From the NCBI RefSeq assembly GCF_041537905.1, contig NZ_JBGRUO010000009.1, forward strand, positions 1 to 64,000: a stretch of 64,000 bases of DNA. The letters run 5' to 3'. The position numbers and the translations under genes are program-made. Shown piece after piece: positions 9,107 through 16,830 of the stretch. A model generated the notes under the pieces. It was given only the letters and a program-made list of their open reading frames with translations. It searched no databases and had not been told where the DNA came from. The stretch is from Ruegeria_C sp041537905 (lineage in GTDB: Bacteria > Pseudomonadota > Alphaproteobacteria > Rhodobacterales > Rhodobacteraceae). Position 1 is the first letter of the stretch. Every line of letters begins with the position of its first letter.

Positions 9107-9544
9107 TCACACCACAAGAACCGGGCATTCGGAGAGGCTTGTCACTTTGTGGGAAACGCTTCCCAGCAAATACCCTTCAATTGATCCCAATCCTCGGCTG
9201 CCCAAAACGACCAAGTCGTTTTCATGCTGTTTTGAGAAGCTGACGATTGTGCGTGCGGTGGGTCCGCCTTTGACGAAGGCGCGGATTTTTTCACATCCCG
9301 CCTGCCGTGCGACGGTCGCCCCATGTTCGGCGATTTTCTTGGCATGGTTGCGCATGATGCCATCAATGTTATCGGGCTGTTCGACATCGGTTACATACAT
9401 CGAACCCTCAAGCACGGAATGATGTCGGTAGAGCGTCAACACCGTCAGGTCTGCGCCGCACAGGTTGGCCAGCTCGATAGCTTTACGAAGGGCAGCTTCC
9501 GATCCTTCAGACCCGTCAAAGGCAGCGAGTATAGATTTAAACAT
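9107..9544 (-). CDS. usp: UspA-family universal stress protein
   Basis: A 145-aa single-domain universal stress protein. It begins MFKSILAAFDGSEGSEAAL and ends with the ATP-binding signature GSRGLGSIEGYLLGSVS, so it is of the nucleotide-binding type. A usp gene directly after the TRAP transporter genes is a constant feature of Roseobacter and Halomonas ectoine loci; in Halomonas the equivalent TeaD modulates transporter activity. It lies 11 bases after uehC, and its product probably tunes ectoine uptake. Confidence 0.92.
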   Translation of the reverse strand: MFKSILAAFDGSEGSEAALRKAIELANLCGADLTVLTLYRHHSVLEGSMYVTDVEQPDNIDGIMRNHAKKIAEHGATVARQAGCEKIRAFVKGGPTARTIVSFSKQHENDLVVLGSRGLGSIEGYLLGSVSHKVTSLSECPVLVV

Positions 9545-9555
9545 GTCAGCTCCCC

Positions 9556-10842
9556 TTACTTGTTGAAGGCTATGTCGCGCAGGAACAGCGCTACCTGCGG
9601 GAAGAAAATCATCATTACCGAAACGCTTAGAAGCATGATCACGAATGGCGGTGTGCCTCTGATCACTTCTAGGTAGGGACGTTTGAACACCGCCACCGCG
9701 GTGAAAATATCACAGCCGAACGGGGGCGTGGCCGAGCCGATCGCTGCCTGCAGGGTGATCAAGGTGCCAACCAAAATCGGGTCCAGCCCGGTATTTTCAA
9801 CCACGGGTGCAAAGATCGGAACAAAGATCAGGATCACCACGATCGGGTCCACGAACATACAGCCGATGAAGAACGCGATGGCGATAGTGAACAACACGCC
9901 AATCTGCCCCATCTCATAAATTCCAAGGGCACCCAGAATCTGCTGCGGGATCTGTGCGAATGACAGGACCCAGGCAAAGGCAGCGCCGGCCCCAACAAGG
10001 ATGAACACCACGGCCGTCACCATGCCGGTTGACAGGGCAACCTGATACAGATCCGTGATCTTCATCGTTTTGAAAATGAGGACTTCCAGGAAGATCGCAT
10101 AGGCCACGCTGATCGCGGCGGCCTCGGTCGGGCTGAAGATGCCGAAAAAGATGCCACCAATGATAAGAAACGGAAATCCCAGTGGCCATATAGCCCGCTT
10201 AACCGCTTTCGCACGCTCGCACCATGTCGCGGCAGGCTCGGTCGGAACATCGTTAATTTTGGCGTAGATCATGCTATAGATCGAGAACATGACTAGGATC
10301 AGCAATCCCGGTCCGATGCCGGCGATGAAAAGTTCGGGGATGGAGGCCTTGGCCACCACGCCGTAGATGATCATCCCAATACTGGGTGGAATCAGAAAAG
10401 CGATGTCGCTTGAGTTGACGATGAGCGCCAGAACGAAGGAATCATTGTACCCGCCTTTCAGCATACGAGGCCGGAGCGGTGTGCCTACTGCCACAACAGT
10501 GGCCTGAGTGGACCCGGATACTGCTCCGAACAGCGCACAGGCCGAGGCAGTACTGACGGCCAGCCCGCCGCGAACATGTCCCACAAAGGCCATGACCATG
10601 TCGATCAGCCGCCCTGCGGATTGGCCGCGTGTCATGATGTCAGCCGCCAGGATGAACATTGGAACAGCGATCAGGGATGAAGGCCGGATACCTCCCAGCA
10701 TCTGCTGCACCATGAACTCGGTTTTGTCGATTGTGCCAAACATTTCCATCAGGCCGATGAAAGCCCCGGCGATCAGCGGCACCATCATCGGAAAGCCAAG
10801 CAACAACAGAATTACCATTGCGGAAAACATCATGAGTGCCAT
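9556..10842 (-). CDS. uehC: Ectoine TRAP transporter, large membrane subunit
   Basis: A 428-aa DctM-type TRAP permease with about 11-12 hydrophobic segments, beginning MALMMFSAMVILLLLGFPMM. It is the ion-coupled channel subunit that moves substrate delivered by UehA with the small subunit UehB. Family landmarks are FGAVSGSTQATVVAVG and the LIPPSIGMIIYG re-entrant hairpin region, with a second hairpin near the C-terminus (ATPPFGCDIF). Only 2 bases separate it from uehB. Substrate (ectoine and 5-hydroxyectoine) is inferred from the cluster. Confidence 0.92.
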   Translation of the reverse strand: MALMMFSAMVILLLLGFPMMVPLIAGAFIGLMEMFGTIDKTEFMVQQMLGGIRPSSLIAVPMFILAADIMTRGQSAGRLIDMVMAFVGHVRGGLAVSTASACALFGAVSGSTQATVVAVGTPLRPRMLKGGYNDSFVLALIVNSSDIAFLIPPSIGMIIYGVVAKASIPELFIAGIGPGLLILVMFSIYSMIYAKINDVPTEPAATWCERAKAVKRAIWPLGFPFLIIGGIFFGIFSPTEAAAISVAYAIFLEVLIFKTMKITDLYQVALSTGMVTAVVFILVGAGAAFAWVLSFAQIPQQILGALGIYEMGQIGVLFTIAIAFFIGCMFVDPIVVILIFVPIFAPVVENTGLDPILVGTLITLQAAIGSATPPFGCDIFTAVAVFKRPYLEVIRGTPPFVIMLLSVSVMMIFFPQVALFLRDIAFNK

Positions 10843-10844
10843 GA

Positions 10845-11417
10845 CTAAAGCTCCAATTCCAATTCCTGCGCATCTGCTTCACGCAGATCCGTGGACAGGT
10901 AGATTTCCCGCTCCTGAAGGTTCTTGAGAAAGGTCAGCGCATATTGGATGCCCGTCACGAAAAGACCGATCGGCACCCAGAGGTAGCTGATGTAGATGGG
11001 GATTCCGAGCGCCGGGTATACCCGCCCCTTGGCATGCAAGCTGATGATGTACTGCACCGCGTACCAGGCCAGCAGCAAAAGCAGCGCGGCCGTAACAGCG
11101 GTGATCAGTATCATCAGCAGTTTGCGTGCCCGTTCCGGCAGCGCATCCGAGATCGCAGACATCCGGATATGGCGCCCGTGACGCGCGGCATAGCCAATCC
11201 CGGCAAATGTCACCAGCAATATGAATATGCTGTTCAGTTCTTCTGCGAAGATGATGGAGTGGTTGAACACGAACCGGCTGATGACATTGGCGATGGTGTT
11301 AATCGCCATCATGATCACGCCGGTCGCCATGATGACTCGTTCCAGCGCAGCAATCCCTTTGTCGATGCCGTTTATGACCCCGGTCAGGCCGGAATTGTTT
11401 TGCGGTGCTTCGCTCAT
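10845..11417 (-). CDS. uehB: Ectoine TRAP transporter, small membrane subunit
   Basis: A 190-aa DctQ-type subunit with four predicted membrane helices. The start MSEAPQNNSG at 11417 has a strong ribosome site (GGGAGGTG); the frame extends to 11522, but that part contains the intergenic hairpin and is not coding. The C-terminus is acidic (EADAQELELEL). It partners UehC in the membrane and is separated from uehA by 142 bp holding a large stem-loop. Confidence 0.88.
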   Translation of the reverse strand: MSEAPQNNSGLTGVINGIDKGIAALERVIMATGVIMMAINTIANVISRFVFNHSIIFAEELNSIFILLVTFAGIGYAARHGRHIRMSAISDALPERARKLLMILITAVTAALLLLLAWYAVQYIISLHAKGRVYPALGIPIYISYLWVPIGLFVTGIQYALTFLKNLQEREIYLSTDLREADAQELELEL

Positions 11418-11469
11418 GACACCTCCCAAGGCATTCGCTGAGTCAACATTTCCGAATGTCAGATCATTG

Positions 11470-11506
11470 TGCTGCGGGTCCTGATAAGTCTTCGGGACCC
11501 GCAGCA
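11470..11506 (-). promoter_or_regulatory. Stem-loop between uehA and uehB
   Basis: A perfect 12-bp inverted repeat (TGCTGCGGGTCC with GGACCCGCAGCA) around a 13-nt loop, 54 bases after the uehA stop. No T-run follows in the direction of transcription, so it is more likely an mRNA-stabilising or processing element than a full terminator. This is a common way to keep binding-protein mRNA in excess over permease mRNA. Confidence 0.6.
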
Positions 11507-11559
11507 TTTTCAGATCAGGCACAAGCGCTGCAACCGCGGCGCTCGCCTATCAGGAACAT

Positions 11560-12579
11560 CTATTGCTGTGCGGCAATCACGTCCTTTTTCATCTGCTCAA
11601 GAATGGCAGCTCCACGTTCGCCTGCACGCTCGACAAAGGCCGCTTCGACCGCTTTGGCACGCTCTCTGAAAACGTCGCGCTCTTCTTCGGTCAGTCGGTT
11701 GATGATGTAGCCTGGGTTGGTTTCCTTGATTTTCGCCAGACCTTCGGCGTCCAGTTCGACGGCGACATCGAGGATATAGTCCAAAGCTTCTTGCGACGCT
11801 TTCTGAACAAGAGCCTTATCGTCATCGCTCAGCCCGTCGTAAAAGTCCGCATTAGCCATCACAGCAGTCGTGTATTGGCCGTGCCCGGTATAGGTCATGA
11901 CATTGGTCAGGTTGTCCAGATCATAGGCCTCAATCCAGATCGTCGGATTCTCCTGCCCGTCAACCATCTTGGTTTTCAGACCGCCGATCAACTCGCCCCA
12001 GGGCATGGCGATCGGCGATGCACCGAAGGCCGTGTAGGTTTCCAGCAACAATGGCGACGTCATGGTGCGGATTTTCATCCCGGCCAAATCTTCGGGGGTG
12101 CGGAATTCTTCCATCGTGGTGACGACCATCTCGCCTTCCGGGAACATTGACAGAAGTTCCAGCCCCTGTTCGCGATAGATGCTGTGAAACATCTCATTAA
12201 CCGCGACACCCTCCTTGAAGAACTTGCGCACCACTTCAGGATCGGTTGGCTGCACGTAGGGAACCAGGAAGGCTTCAGCCTCCGGGATCAGTGCGCCGGT
12301 GAAGCCCGGGGACTGATCGATGAACTGAAGCAATCCAGCCTGGGCCTGCTCCATGGCATCGGCTGACTCGCCTAGCGAACCAACCGGATAGATCTGAACC
12401 GTATGGTCGGAGTTGGCTTCGATTACTTCTTTGAATTTGGTGGCGTACAGCCCTTGCGGATCTGTCAGCCCCTCTTCCATGGCGTAGCGCCAGTTATCAG
12501 CGATCGCCGGACCTGCGGCCAGCAATGCGGCTGCCAATGGCGCAATAATGTGCCGTTTTAAATGCTTGGTTACAGTCAT
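11560..12579 (-). CDS. uehA: Ectoine/hydroxyectoine TRAP substrate-binding protein
   Basis: A 339-aa DctP-type periplasmic binding protein. A Sec signal peptide (MTVTKHLKRHIIAPLAAALLA, ending near AIA) is followed by the mature start DNWRYAMEEGLTDPQG. The TRAP signature Arg lies in GMKIRTMTSPLLLE, and MPWGELIGGLKTKMVDGQEN is the family core. It is the high-affinity receptor that hands ectoines to UehBC. The ribosome site GGGAGGATGTA precedes the ATG. It is the first gene after enuR and the 97-bp gap between them carries candidate operators. Confidence 0.92.
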   Translation of the reverse strand: MTVTKHLKRHIIAPLAAALLAAGPAIADNWRYAMEEGLTDPQGLYATKFKEVIEANSDHTVQIYPVGSLGESADAMEQAQAGLLQFIDQSPGFTGALIPEAEAFLVPYVQPTDPEVVRKFFKEGVAVNEMFHSIYREQGLELLSMFPEGEMVVTTMEEFRTPEDLAGMKIRTMTSPLLLETYTAFGASPIAMPWGELIGGLKTKMVDGQENPTIWIEAYDLDNLTNVMTYTGHGQYTTAVMANADFYDGLSDDDKALVQKASQEALDYILDVAVELDAEGLAKIKETNPGYIINRLTEEERDVFRERAKAVEAAFVERAGERGAAILEQMKKDVIAAQQ

Positions 12580-12633
12580 TACATCCTCCCAGATATCACG
12601 TTGCTTCGGCGCGGATGACTCACCAACTCCTAA

Positions 12634-12655
12634 AAATTGTACTGCATGTCAATTT
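12634..12655. promoter_or_regulatory. Inverted repeat AAATTG-N10-CAATTT upstream of uehA
   Basis: Perfect 6-bp arms in the enuR-uehA gap. On the minus strand the repeat contains a consensus -35-like TTGACA, but I see no convincing -10 at 16-18 bases. It is a candidate regulatory site for the ueh-eut-doe operon. Confidence 0.45.
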
Positions 12656-12660
12656 TTTTA

Positions 12661-12674
12661 TTGTCGCACTACAA
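12661..12674. promoter_or_regulatory. Candidate EnuR operator A (TTGTCGCACTACAA)
   Basis: A dyad (TTGT...ACAA) just downstream of the enuR stop and about 80 bp upstream of uehA. It matches 12 of 14 bases with the dyad over the enuR start codon (14065-14078). EnuR is known in R. pomeroyi to bind the enuR-uehA intergenic region; assigning it to this exact motif is inference. Confidence 0.5.
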
Positions 12675-12676
12675 TA

Positions 12677-14071
12677 TCAAAATGCGAATTGCGGCAGCGG
12701 TTCTTTTGGGCGTCGCATCAATCCTGCCAGCAATTTAAGGCCCTGGCGAAAACGGTCAGCTTCGCGAATGCTGCCCACTGAAACACGCACTGCATTTTGC
12801 GGCGGCGCCTTCGGAGAAAGAAAAGGGCTTTCGGGTGACACAGCCACGTTGAGTTCCCGCGCATGCGCCACGAAACTACTGGAATCCCAGTCCCCGTTTA
12901 GTTTCAGCCAAAGGTGCAAACTGGCAGGATGCCCTTTCCATTCAAGCCCGGCCAGTTCCCGAGTGGCTATCTCAAAACGTTCGCCAATTTCCTTGCGCTG
13001 CCATTCGCTCAGGTATCTTGCTGTACCATCTTCGACCCAACGCGACGCAAGTTCGCAGATCAGCGGAGTGGCCATCCAGCCAAATACGATCAATCGCGCC
13101 GTCATTGCCGGTATCAGATGGTCCGGCACGACTGCGTAACCTGCACGCAAACCACTGACTGTGCACTTCGTGAATGTTGTCAGATAAATGGCCAACTCCG
13201 GAACCAACGAGGATATCGGGAGCTGCCGATCAGAAGCAACCGGACCGAACGCATCACATTCGATGATGTATAGCCCATGTTTTCGTGCAACTTCTGCAAT
13301 TTTCCTGCGCCTGGTTTCAGGCATCATGTGCACTAACGGATTCGCAAGAGATGGCAATATATACAGTGCCTTAGGTGACTTCTCAATGCAAGCTTGCTCT
13401 AGCGCATCAGGCCGAATTCCGTGCTCATCCGTTTCAAGACCCAAATGCCTGTAGCCAAAGTATGAGGCACTGGATGCCATGAGATGATGCGTCACCATAT
13501 CTGACAAAACCACATCGCCGGGCCGCAGGATTGCAGACAATGCTGACGACAAACCGTGCGTGACGCCATTGGTCATCATAATCGAGTCTGCGGTGGTTTG
13601 GAGGCCGCAATATGATAGCCATTTCACTCCGGTTTTTCGATGTGACTCATGTCCCAGGTTGGGCCGGGTAGACAGGTACAGTGCGGGATCCAGTTTGGCC
13701 TGCATGTCTTTCAGCGTGGAATGCATTGCGTCCACGTGTTGGCTGTTAAACAATGGGCGTGAGATCGACATATCGAACAGGTTTTTCGGCTCGGATTCCA
13801 GTTTGAAGGGTTGATCGCCAGACCCGCCTGTATCGATGACATAGCTCCCGCGCCCGATTTGCCCGTCGATCAGGTTTTGGCGCCGCAGAACATCATAAGC
13901 CTTGCTGACGGTATTGATGCTCAAGCCCAGTTCATCGGCCAGCTTGCGATGCGTAGGCAGTCGTTCACCAGGTGGCAGCCTTCCATCCTCGATCGCACTC
14001 GCAATCGTTGCGGCAAGACTGTCATGCAGGGGCGAACTAAGCGAGTCTCGAGATGGCATCCAATTTGTCAT
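12677..14071 (-). CDS. enuR: MocR/PdxR-type PLP-dependent repressor of ectoine catabolism
   Basis: A 464-aa two-domain regulator. The N-terminal GntR winged helix covers about 10-80 (LPTHRKLADELGLSINTVSK), and a class I aminotransferase-like effector domain follows. The PLP lysine falls at Lys302 in TTFTKCTVSGLRAGY, the same number reported for R. pomeroyi EnuR; DAFG near 273-276 is the PLP-ring Asp. EnuR represses uptake and catabolic genes and is released by PLP adducts of pathway intermediates. No ribosome site precedes the ATG, and the likely promoter gives a very short leader. It lies upstream of uehA in the same direction. Confidence 0.92.
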   Translation of the reverse strand: MTNWMPSRDSLSSPLHDSLAATIASAIEDGRLPPGERLPTHRKLADELGLSINTVSKAYDVLRRQNLIDGQIGRGSYVIDTGGSGDQPFKLESEPKNLFDMSISRPLFNSQHVDAMHSTLKDMQAKLDPALYLSTRPNLGHESHRKTGVKWLSYCGLQTTADSIMMTNGVTHGLSSALSAILRPGDVVLSDMVTHHLMASSASYFGYRHLGLETDEHGIRPDALEQACIEKSPKALYILPSLANPLVHMMPETRRRKIAEVARKHGLYIIECDAFGPVASDRQLPISSLVPELAIYLTTFTKCTVSGLRAGYAVVPDHLIPAMTARLIVFGWMATPLICELASRWVEDGTARYLSEWQRKEIGERFEIATRELAGLEWKGHPASLHLWLKLNGDWDSSSFVAHARELNVAVSPESPFLSPKAPPQNAVRVSVGSIREADRFRQGLKLLAGLMRRPKEPLPQFAF

Positions 14072-14078
14072 GCGACAA
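14065..14078. promoter_or_regulatory. Candidate EnuR operator B over the enuR start codon
   Basis: Palindrome TTGTC-ATGC-GACAA with perfect 5-bp arms, with the enuR ATG inside it on the minus strand. It is nearly identical to the site at 12661-12674, which suggests autoregulation. Confidence 0.45.
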
Positions 14079-14085
14079 TATTAAC

Positions 14086-14114
14086 CAAATAGAAAGCGCA
14101 CACAAGAAGATCAA
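14086..14114 (-). promoter_or_regulatory. Probable enuR promoter
   Basis: On the minus strand, TTGATC (14114-14109), a 17-bp spacer and TATTTG (14091-14086). Transcription would begin near 14079, giving an almost leaderless enuR mRNA with the palindrome at 14065-14078 just inside it. Confidence 0.4.
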
Positions 14115-14182
14115 TTCCAACAGGTTTGTTAGCATAAGGAAGTACTGGCACAGATCAGTGCCTCGCTTGAAGCTCAACAGGT

Positions 14183-14227
14183 TTTAGTATCCACGCTTTG
14201 GAGGAAACCCTCGGACTTCCAGTCGGA
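14183..14227. repeat. Fossil IS200/IS605-type left end fused into IS3 orfA
   Basis: About 45 bp starting tttagtatccacgct match 26957-27001, which is the left end of the IS200/IS605 element. It includes a subterminal hairpin (TCGGACT-TCC-AGTCGGA, one mismatch here). It interrupts the IS3 orfA remnant at about 14228. Nothing else of the element remains. Confidence 0.55.
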
Positions 14228-14404
14228 TCTTCTCCTCCGCCGAATGGTGCTTGCGCGTTTTGCGGCGGATGTCTTTGACGACTCGTTCGACCGTCGGATT
14301 GTCAGTGCCAGCTTTCCGTCTCATCTTCACTACTTGACGGTTCAGATGAGCCATAAACCTTCCGTTATGCAAATCCTCTGATCAAGCCCACAGGTGCTGA
14401 TGCC
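14228..14404 (-). pseudogene. IS3-family orfA 5' fragment, copy 2
   Basis: The minus strand encodes the start of an IS3 orfA (MRRKAGTDNPTVERVVKDI, then RRKTRKHHSAEEKIR) and the adjacent IS end. It is the second copy of the fossil at 503-641 and closely matches the longer orfA at 43361-43777. It is cut after EEKIR by the IS200-type end. The outer terminus near 14404 is degenerate and abuts the start of another IS3 orfB. Confidence 0.7.
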
Positions 14405-14770
14405 AGCAATGCGACGGAGCTGAGTGATTCGGTAATCAGTCTTATGGGCAACGACGAATGCACGTTTCGTGTTCATATCTTCGCTGCCCTTGAGGCGAAA
14501 AAAGCCGACGCTTTCTGCAGGATTTCATTCTCCAGCGCTAAGCGACTGTTTTCCTTTCGCAGACGATCCAATTCCGTCGCATCCGCCTGCTGCCTGCGCA
14601 TTGCCGCTATCGATCCTGCCGTTTCAATCTCCAAGCGCCAGGTCTTCAACTGAGAACTCGTCACGCCCAGTTCCTTGGCAACTCCGGTCTGGGTCGCACC
14701 AGATTCATAAAGACGGCTAACGGTCGCTGCCTTGAACTAGTCTGTGAACGTCCTTCTTGATATGGGCCGC
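14405..14770 (-). pseudogene. Second IS3-type element remnant (orfA with stop, orfB start)
   Basis: On the minus strand a frame reads RRTFTD-stop-FKAATVSRLYESGATQ, VAKELGVTSSQLKTWRLEIE, a leucine-zipper-like stretch and ENEILQKASAFFASRAAKI, a typical IS3 orfA. An in-frame TAG replaces a codon near the start. After it an orfB begins at 14476 (MNTKRAFVVAHKTDYRITQL) but is cut off after about 26 codons by the IS3 fossil. Non-functional. Confidence 0.7.
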
Positions 14771-14835
14771 TCAGGAAACCTGAGTATTTCCAGCTAGATA
14801 CGTATTCCTGCAGAAGCGTGGATTATCTGCTACTA

Positions 14836-15208
14836 GAGCGTCCGACCCAAAACCTGAATCACAGGATTCCCTTTGTTGCAGATCTGTGATTCATGCTTTT
14901 TGGGAGGATGGATCATGTCAGCACCATTGCCGGAGGCGCTGCGTGCGCGGTTTCAGAAGTTGATTGAATAAGGGTTAAGGGGACGTGCAGCGGCGTCGCG
15001 TCTGAAGCTTTCTCCTGCCACAGCCCGGACCTGAACCCGATCGAGATGGCGTTCTCCAAGCTCAAAGCGCACCTACGCAGGATCGGCGCGCGGACTTTCA
15101 ACGATATGTTCCACGCACTCACGGAAATCTGCGACCTATACACGCCAGACGAATGCCGGAACTACTTCAAGGCTGCCGGATATGCCTCAAGTTAAAGGTC
15201 GGATGCTT
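14836..15208 (+). mobile_element. Non-autonomous IS630-family deletion derivative
   Basis: A 373-bp unit flanked by TA on both sides, as IS630/Tc1-type insertion produces. The inverted ends match 10 of 12 bases (GAGCGTCCGACC; the right end read in reverse is AAGCATCCGACC). Inside, the plus strand keeps the start of an IS630 transposase (MSAPLPEALRARFQKLIE, then a TAA, then GLRGRAAASRLKLSPATA). This is fused directly to its C-terminus (SPDLNPIEMAFSKLKAHLRR, ending GYASS at 15195). The middle of the gene is deleted. It could only move with help from a related transposase. Confidence 0.75.
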
Positions 15209-15336
15209 TAAAAAATATTAACGATGTCAAAGAGTTACGTCAAAGTGACGATCTTCAATCTAGATCATATGTAAACCACGTGTTGAGGTTCTGGAGGGGT
15301 GCCTTTGTCACGCTTACGATTAAGCGGCCAGTTCCG

Positions 15337-16317
15337 CTAACTGTTGAAATTGACAGAGTTCGGGCGAGAGTTGGCCTTCCCAGCGTCTCTCCATGTCCAA
15401 AGCGACGCCAGAGCAGGACCTGAGACATTGTGCCAAACACCGAAAATGGCTGCCGCAACGGCGGCGGCTGGCGCGAAATGCAGTGTAGCCAAGGCGACTG
15501 CCAATGACGAGTTTTGCATACCTATCTCGAAACAAAAGGACTTCCGTTGCCGCGATGGGAGACCGACCAATCGAGCCACGCCATATCCGCCAAGGTATCC
15601 GAGGACATTGTGCGCCATAACGACAAAGAGGATGGTGATACTGACAGACGCGATAACATCTTTGTTGGCGCCTACAGTCGCACCGGTAAGACTCATGATC
15701 GAAAAGGTCGTCATGACCGGAAGCAGAACCTTCATCACATCGGTAAGATTTTGTCCGAAGATCATTCGGGCGATCAGTCCCATGCTAATTGGGAAAATGA
15801 TGATCATCACAATCGAAGAAAGTAGTGACAGGGGTTGGACATCGATGTCCGACCCCGTAAGCAATATGACAATCAGTGGGGTCATGATCGGCGACAACAA
15901 TGTGGAAACTGACGTGATGGAAACAGAAAGAGCCACGTCGCCCTTGGCCATCAGCGTAATAACGTTGGACGCAATGCCGCCCGGGCAGGCACCAACCAAG
16001 ATCACGCCAAACGCAATTGTGTCAGGCAGGTCAACCAATTCGACCAATAGAAATGCTAGCAGCGGCATCATGATGTATTGCGCAGCAACTGCAGCAACGA
16101 CGTGAAGCGGGTGCCTCGCTACATCCTTAAATTCTTCGAAAGTGAGCGTCGAACCGGCACCAAACATGAGTATGCCAAGCAAGAAAGGTATTTTGTCACC
16201 CGCCCATGCGAAGGCAGTCGGATTTTGCCAGCTCCACAAAGTGGAAACGACTACAAAAACGACAAAAAACTGGCCGATGAATGAGCTGATACGCTGGATC
16301 GGCGTGGGTATCTGCAC
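15337..16317 (-). CDS. Bile acid:sodium symporter (BASS) family transporter
   Basis: A 326-aa membrane protein with about 9-10 hydrophobic helices. Family signatures are GACPGGIASNVITLMAKGD and EIGMQNSSLAVALA, the sodium-binding crossover region. BASS proteins import organic anions (bile-acid-like compounds, pantoate, 2-oxo acids) with sodium; the substrate cannot be told. Length and both ends look complete. It stands alone between IS elements, so it may be a passenger gene. Confidence 0.85.
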   Translation of the reverse strand: MQIPTPIQRISSFIGQFFVVFVVVSTLWSWQNPTAFAWAGDKIPFLLGILMFGAGSTLTFEEFKDVARHPLHVVAAVAAQYIMMPLLAFLLVELVDLPDTIAFGVILVGACPGGIASNVITLMAKGDVALSVSITSVSTLLSPIMTPLIVILLTGSDIDVQPLSLLSSIVMIIIFPISMGLIARMIFGQNLTDVMKVLLPVMTTFSIMSLTGATVGANKDVIASVSITILFVVMAHNVLGYLGGYGVARLVGLPSRQRKSFCFEIGMQNSSLAVALATLHFAPAAAVAAAIFGVWHNVSGPALASLWTWRDAGKANSRPNSVNFNS

Positions 16318-16830
16318 GGATCGGCCTCCATCGTCTTGCTACCCGCAATGACACCAAGTCCGAGCGGCACGATCTAGTCGTGTCTTGAGCTCAGATTGAC
16401 TGCTACTCCTAGAAAAAACAATCCATATTCAGTAAATGCGCCCTGCTTTCCAGATGTGGCGTGGCCAATCTGCGTTTGCTCTCAAGACCTTGCAATACAG
16501 CGCCAAAAAGTGAGGACCCCTCTTTTGAGCCGACCATTCAAGGTGAGCCCGTTTTATCGACCTCAATGACACCGCATATTTGATGTACACTTCCGTTACA
16601 CACGCTGATACCTTACGCTACCGTCCTTCTTGGTACGTCCAAGCAAGAGTTTAATGGCCCGCAGTGTTGCATTCGCATGGTCACGATCGTTAGTTACTAA
16701 TCGATCATATGAGGCCCAACCCGATGTGTTTGATGGTGCGATCCATTCGATGGAATGGAAGAACATATTACGGGACAGGTAGGACACGGCAGCGTTTTCA
16801 AAATGAGTCGTAAATAGTGTCGAGTGTGTG
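16318..16830. other. Non-coding stretch between symporter gene and IS256
   Basis: About 510 bp with no frame resembling a known protein on either strand. It must hold the promoter of the symporter gene, but no clear promoter or hairpin could be picked. It may include decayed IS sequence. Confidence 0.5.

Noticed and set aside
12580..12676. Sigma-70 promoter using TTGACA before uehA
   Set aside because: No acceptable -10 hexamer lies 16-18 bases downstream, so only the dyads are reported.
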